NCBI RefSeq assembly: GCF_030272615.1
Contig: NC_081405.1
Location: forward strand, 25,252,272 to 25,312,271
DNA: 60,000 nt
Direction of reading: 5' to 3'
Source of the DNA: Cryptomeria japonica
Lineage: Eukaryota > Streptophyta > Pinopsida > Cupressales > Cupressaceae
Positions 57,193-60,000 of the stretch are shown here, in pieces. The notes beneath the pieces were generated by a model. That model had not been told where the DNA came from. It worked only from the letters and a program-made list of their open reading frames with translations, and ran no database searches. Position 1 is the stretch's first letter; every line of letters begins with the position of its first letter. Made by a program: the position numbers and the translations under genes.

Positions 57193-58580
57193 TGTTGGCA
57201 TATGATGAAGCGGTGATAATGTATGTTGTCATTAATGTTAATAAGTGCTCAAGCAGGTGAACTGGTATGCCCCAGTATGAAGATTGGAAACGGTTATGGT
57301 CAACCGGGATGGAGTGGACCAGTGTCGGGGTTCACTAAGTGTAACTACCATTTGGTAGTCTCAGTTCAGCTCTAGGGTTTCCGGTTTGGCTTGTGTGGTG
57401 CAACCGATGATGTGTTGTGATGAGTTAGTTAAGAACAAGGATAAGGATCAAGATGCCACATCAGCTATGTGCACGTGAAGGTTTTCTTTGAGGATCTTGT
57501 GCATGAAGATTGAATGCATTGAATGTCTACCTCGGGAATGTGCGTTTTTCTTAGCGGTATGTGAAAAGCGCATGATGGGTTACTGTTTTCCAGATGCAGT
57601 GAAGATTGGACAATGCAGAATGACTTAAGATCTGTTTTAGATCGTCTTATTCTATGTAATGTATTTGACGGTCAAGATTGGACCGCTTGTAGTTGTAAAC
57701 CTAAAATGTTTAGGGTTTAGGTTTTATGCTACCGACCTATTTGTTGTCTATAAGGTCAATGAGTTTTGTTATTTTAGTTATTGGCAATAGTTGTGTTTGT
57801 GTCCGCATGTAGGAGATTTGATACTTGTCAAACCAGAGTGAGGAATCTACACCGTGTGATTGCAAAAGAGAGGAACTGAAAAGGATCTTCCTTGGCAAGG
57901 ATTGTTGTTATCAAATCGGAGTTTTACCTATTGTCTTCTAACCATTTCAACAGAAGGTAAATCCCTTGACAGGGTAGCTTTAACAAGCTTTGTTGTAAAT
58001 CCTCTAACCAGGTGGCTCAAGTTTATTGAGTTATTTAAATCCTCTAGCGAGGTAACCTTTAACAGGGTATATAGCCATCCCTTAACCAGGTGATCCTTAA
58101 CCGGATCGGTTCCTAACAGGACCTTATTGTAAAGTCTTTAACCGAACTAGGCTCCTAACAGAGTGGACTTCAAAAGAGTTCACAAACAAGCTTGTGGGTA
58201 TTCATCCCCACTGTGGTTTTTCCCATTTGGGTTTCCATGTGAAAAATCTGTGTGTTATGGGTTGTGAGTTTTTCATGTGATGACTGAGTGGTTTTTTATT
58301 AAGTTAGATATGCATGCATTGTCTAATGGTTGTGGTTTTTATTGGTACAACTCATGCATGATTAAACTGGTAAGTAGCTATCAAGATTTGAGATATGTTG
58401 AATGCTATCTTAAGTATTTATGTTTAACCGATATTGCTAAGGTTAAGTACAGTTGTGAAGACAACCGGTTATCTGTGTTTTGATTTGTCAAAGTATCAGA
58501 GCAAGTTTTTGTGTGTACTGATTCAGCCCCCCCCTCTCTCAGTACCAGTTAGGACCTTAGTAGTTCATCATTATTCATCA
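57193..58580 (+). repeat. 3' LTR of the plus-strand copia element (right end uncertain)
   Basis: It starts TGTTGGCATATG. It contains the conserved copia LTR stretch GTGGGTATTCATCCCCACTG near 58195 and the pyrimidine run before CTCTCAGTACC near 58530, both of which have counterparts in the LTRs at 259-1443 and 7101-8291. The right end lies near 58545-58580; no matching second TSD fixes it. Words CCTCTAACCAGGT, TAACAGGGT and TTAACCGG recur at 57955-58160. Confidence 0.6.
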
Positions 58581-60000
58581 GTTGTCACACCTTCCTATCC
58601 ATCCCAATTCAACTCTTGTAGCTCCACACACTACCGCACAGACCAAAAACACAATAGGTTGGATCCAAGAGTTAAAATTGCTAATGTCAACGAACCAAAC
58701 TAACTCAAAACATGATGTGGACAACCGAAAACACTTGTACCACCAAAATACCGAAGTTAGAGGAATACAACGCATTCGTTGCATTCCTGCAAACTATCAC
58801 TTTGTCACTGCATAAGTCGATACATAGACCAACATAACTTTAGTTGTAGATCAGATGAGAACTTAGAAATTAAGATATATGCAGCATTTGTATCCACCAA
58901 CATTATATTACAACCGCAAAAACTAGTGAAGCAATATGCCACAATGCAGACCAAAATTCTGAGCATACTCTGACAAATTGTTCACTAGAATAGTCACACT
59001 TAGTCAATACCAAATGCAAACAATTGAGATCATCTACAATCAACTTATACACATCCGCATCAACACTAAATCAATCCTTTGTTACTGCACTAACTGAACA
59101 TGTGTCTGGACTAGAGATATCAAGAAGTTTGACAACTGAACACATTTTCAAACCAAAGATATCAACAAGTTTGACATCAATGACAACACAAACTCATATT
59201 TGCAACAAATTCAACATCTAGAGTAGTTCAAGGAATGATTTTTACTACATGTTACTTATTGTTTATGTTTTAGCCATTTTTTCTTGTCACTGTCATATTT
59301 GATGGACTTGGTGATATTTAACCATGTAATCTTATGATCACATTTTAAATTTAATATTTTATAGTCAATTATAATTTTATGTGATTCCAAGAATACTAGA
59401 AGAGAAACTTTTATGTTTCACATGAGGATAACCTTTTTTGTAATTAAATATCTTTTTAAACACAATATTCTTTGCAAGGTGGCATTGAGTGAGAAAGCTT
59501 AATTAAACCAATGATATCACCTTTGAACACTTGACATAAAGTGGTAGTGATGTAAAAAGCATATATGGGAGTGTAATATGTGTAATAAAATATCTTGAAC
59601 TATATGTAAGAAGTGGGTAACCTTTTTTGGACATAAGGAGTTGTTCTCTTGTATTTTAATGGACTATTTTTATCCTTTACTGAAGTTGGATGTCTAGGTC
59701 CATGACAAAAATCTTGGAGCTTCTAGAAAGATGCCTGTAACACCTAAACACTTGTCATGAGGTATCTTTTGCATGTAGACCACTTTGATCATAATTTTAG
59801 ATCTATAGTTTCTTGTATTAATTTTGGCTATATATTAGAACTAGGAGTAGGAGAAAAATAAGTTTTTTTGCAAGTTAAAGAAATAGAAAAGTGCTACAAA
59901 AATTCAAAGAGGGAAATCATATTGATGTAAGTCTATTGAAGATTAATACAAGCTTTGGATTTCTTTGGAGATTGGAGTTTTCTCTCACAAGAGCTACTCC
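58581..60000. other. Unassigned sequence to the right edge
   Basis: Short ORFs only (up to ~77 codons), A/T-rich, with no family motif, RNA gene or clear repeat. Confidence 0.4.

Overview
This window looks like repeat-dense nuclear DNA of a large-genome land plant. A conifer or other gymnosperm is my guess, from the nested, mostly old plant retroelements; nothing in the sequence proves it. I see no intact host gene, rRNA, tRNA or CRISPR array. Almost everything recognisable is transposable-element DNA, much of it inserted one element inside another.

Layout. (1) 259-8291 is a complete copia-type but non-autonomous LTR retrotransposon (perfect 5-bp TSD, 1.19-kb LTRs, PBS, PPT). It encodes a coiled-coil protein with five zinc knuckles plus a second long ORF, both broken, and no protease, integrase or reverse transcriptase. 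It interrupts a minus-strand SET-domain-like pseudogene (8600-8292 and 253-1). (2) 9295-17267 is a non-autonomous Tat/gypsy relative on the minus strand with gag and a degenerate protease only. (3) 17666-18466 and 34834-38367 are the two halves of a minus-strand CACTA (En/Spm) TNP2 transposase pseudogene. It is split inside a coding exon by (4) a 16.4-kb Tat-lineage Ty3/gypsy element at 18472-34833. That element has LTRs identical by eye, a perfect 5-bp TSD, one uninterrupted 2492-residue gag-pol ORF on the minus strand, and an intact antisense gene for a plant mobile domain (PMD) protein on the plus strand. (5) 38.4-45.6 kb is AT-rich with no convincing gene. (6) 45.65-53.52 kb is a truncated minus-strand copia element, split by a 5188-bp insertion (47456-52643) that has retroelement-type ends and a TSD but no LTRs that I can find. 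(7) 53.52-58.6 kb holds a copia LTR fragment joined to a 5'-truncated plus-strand copia element with a 3' LTR. (8) The remainder to 60000 shows nothing I can name.

The most interesting object is the young Tat element. Its antisense PMD gene has a predicted small first exon that splices in frame across an 826-nt intron. That intron holds two arrays. One has 16 copies of GCGTYTGTG spaced almost only 19 or 21 nt apart, never 20. The other has seven hairpins with a conserved ~15-nt loop and stems whose two arms change together between copies. The same nonamer, in the same orientation relative to transcription and with the same 19/21 phasing, recurs 24 times in the leader of the gag-pol RNA. The two convergent genes of one retroelement therefore appear to share a cis-element system that I do not recognise.

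Relative ages from LTR comparison by eye: Tat (identical LTRs) is youngest, the 9.3-17.3 kb gypsy element is older (a few percent divergence), and the 0.3-8.3 kb element is older again.
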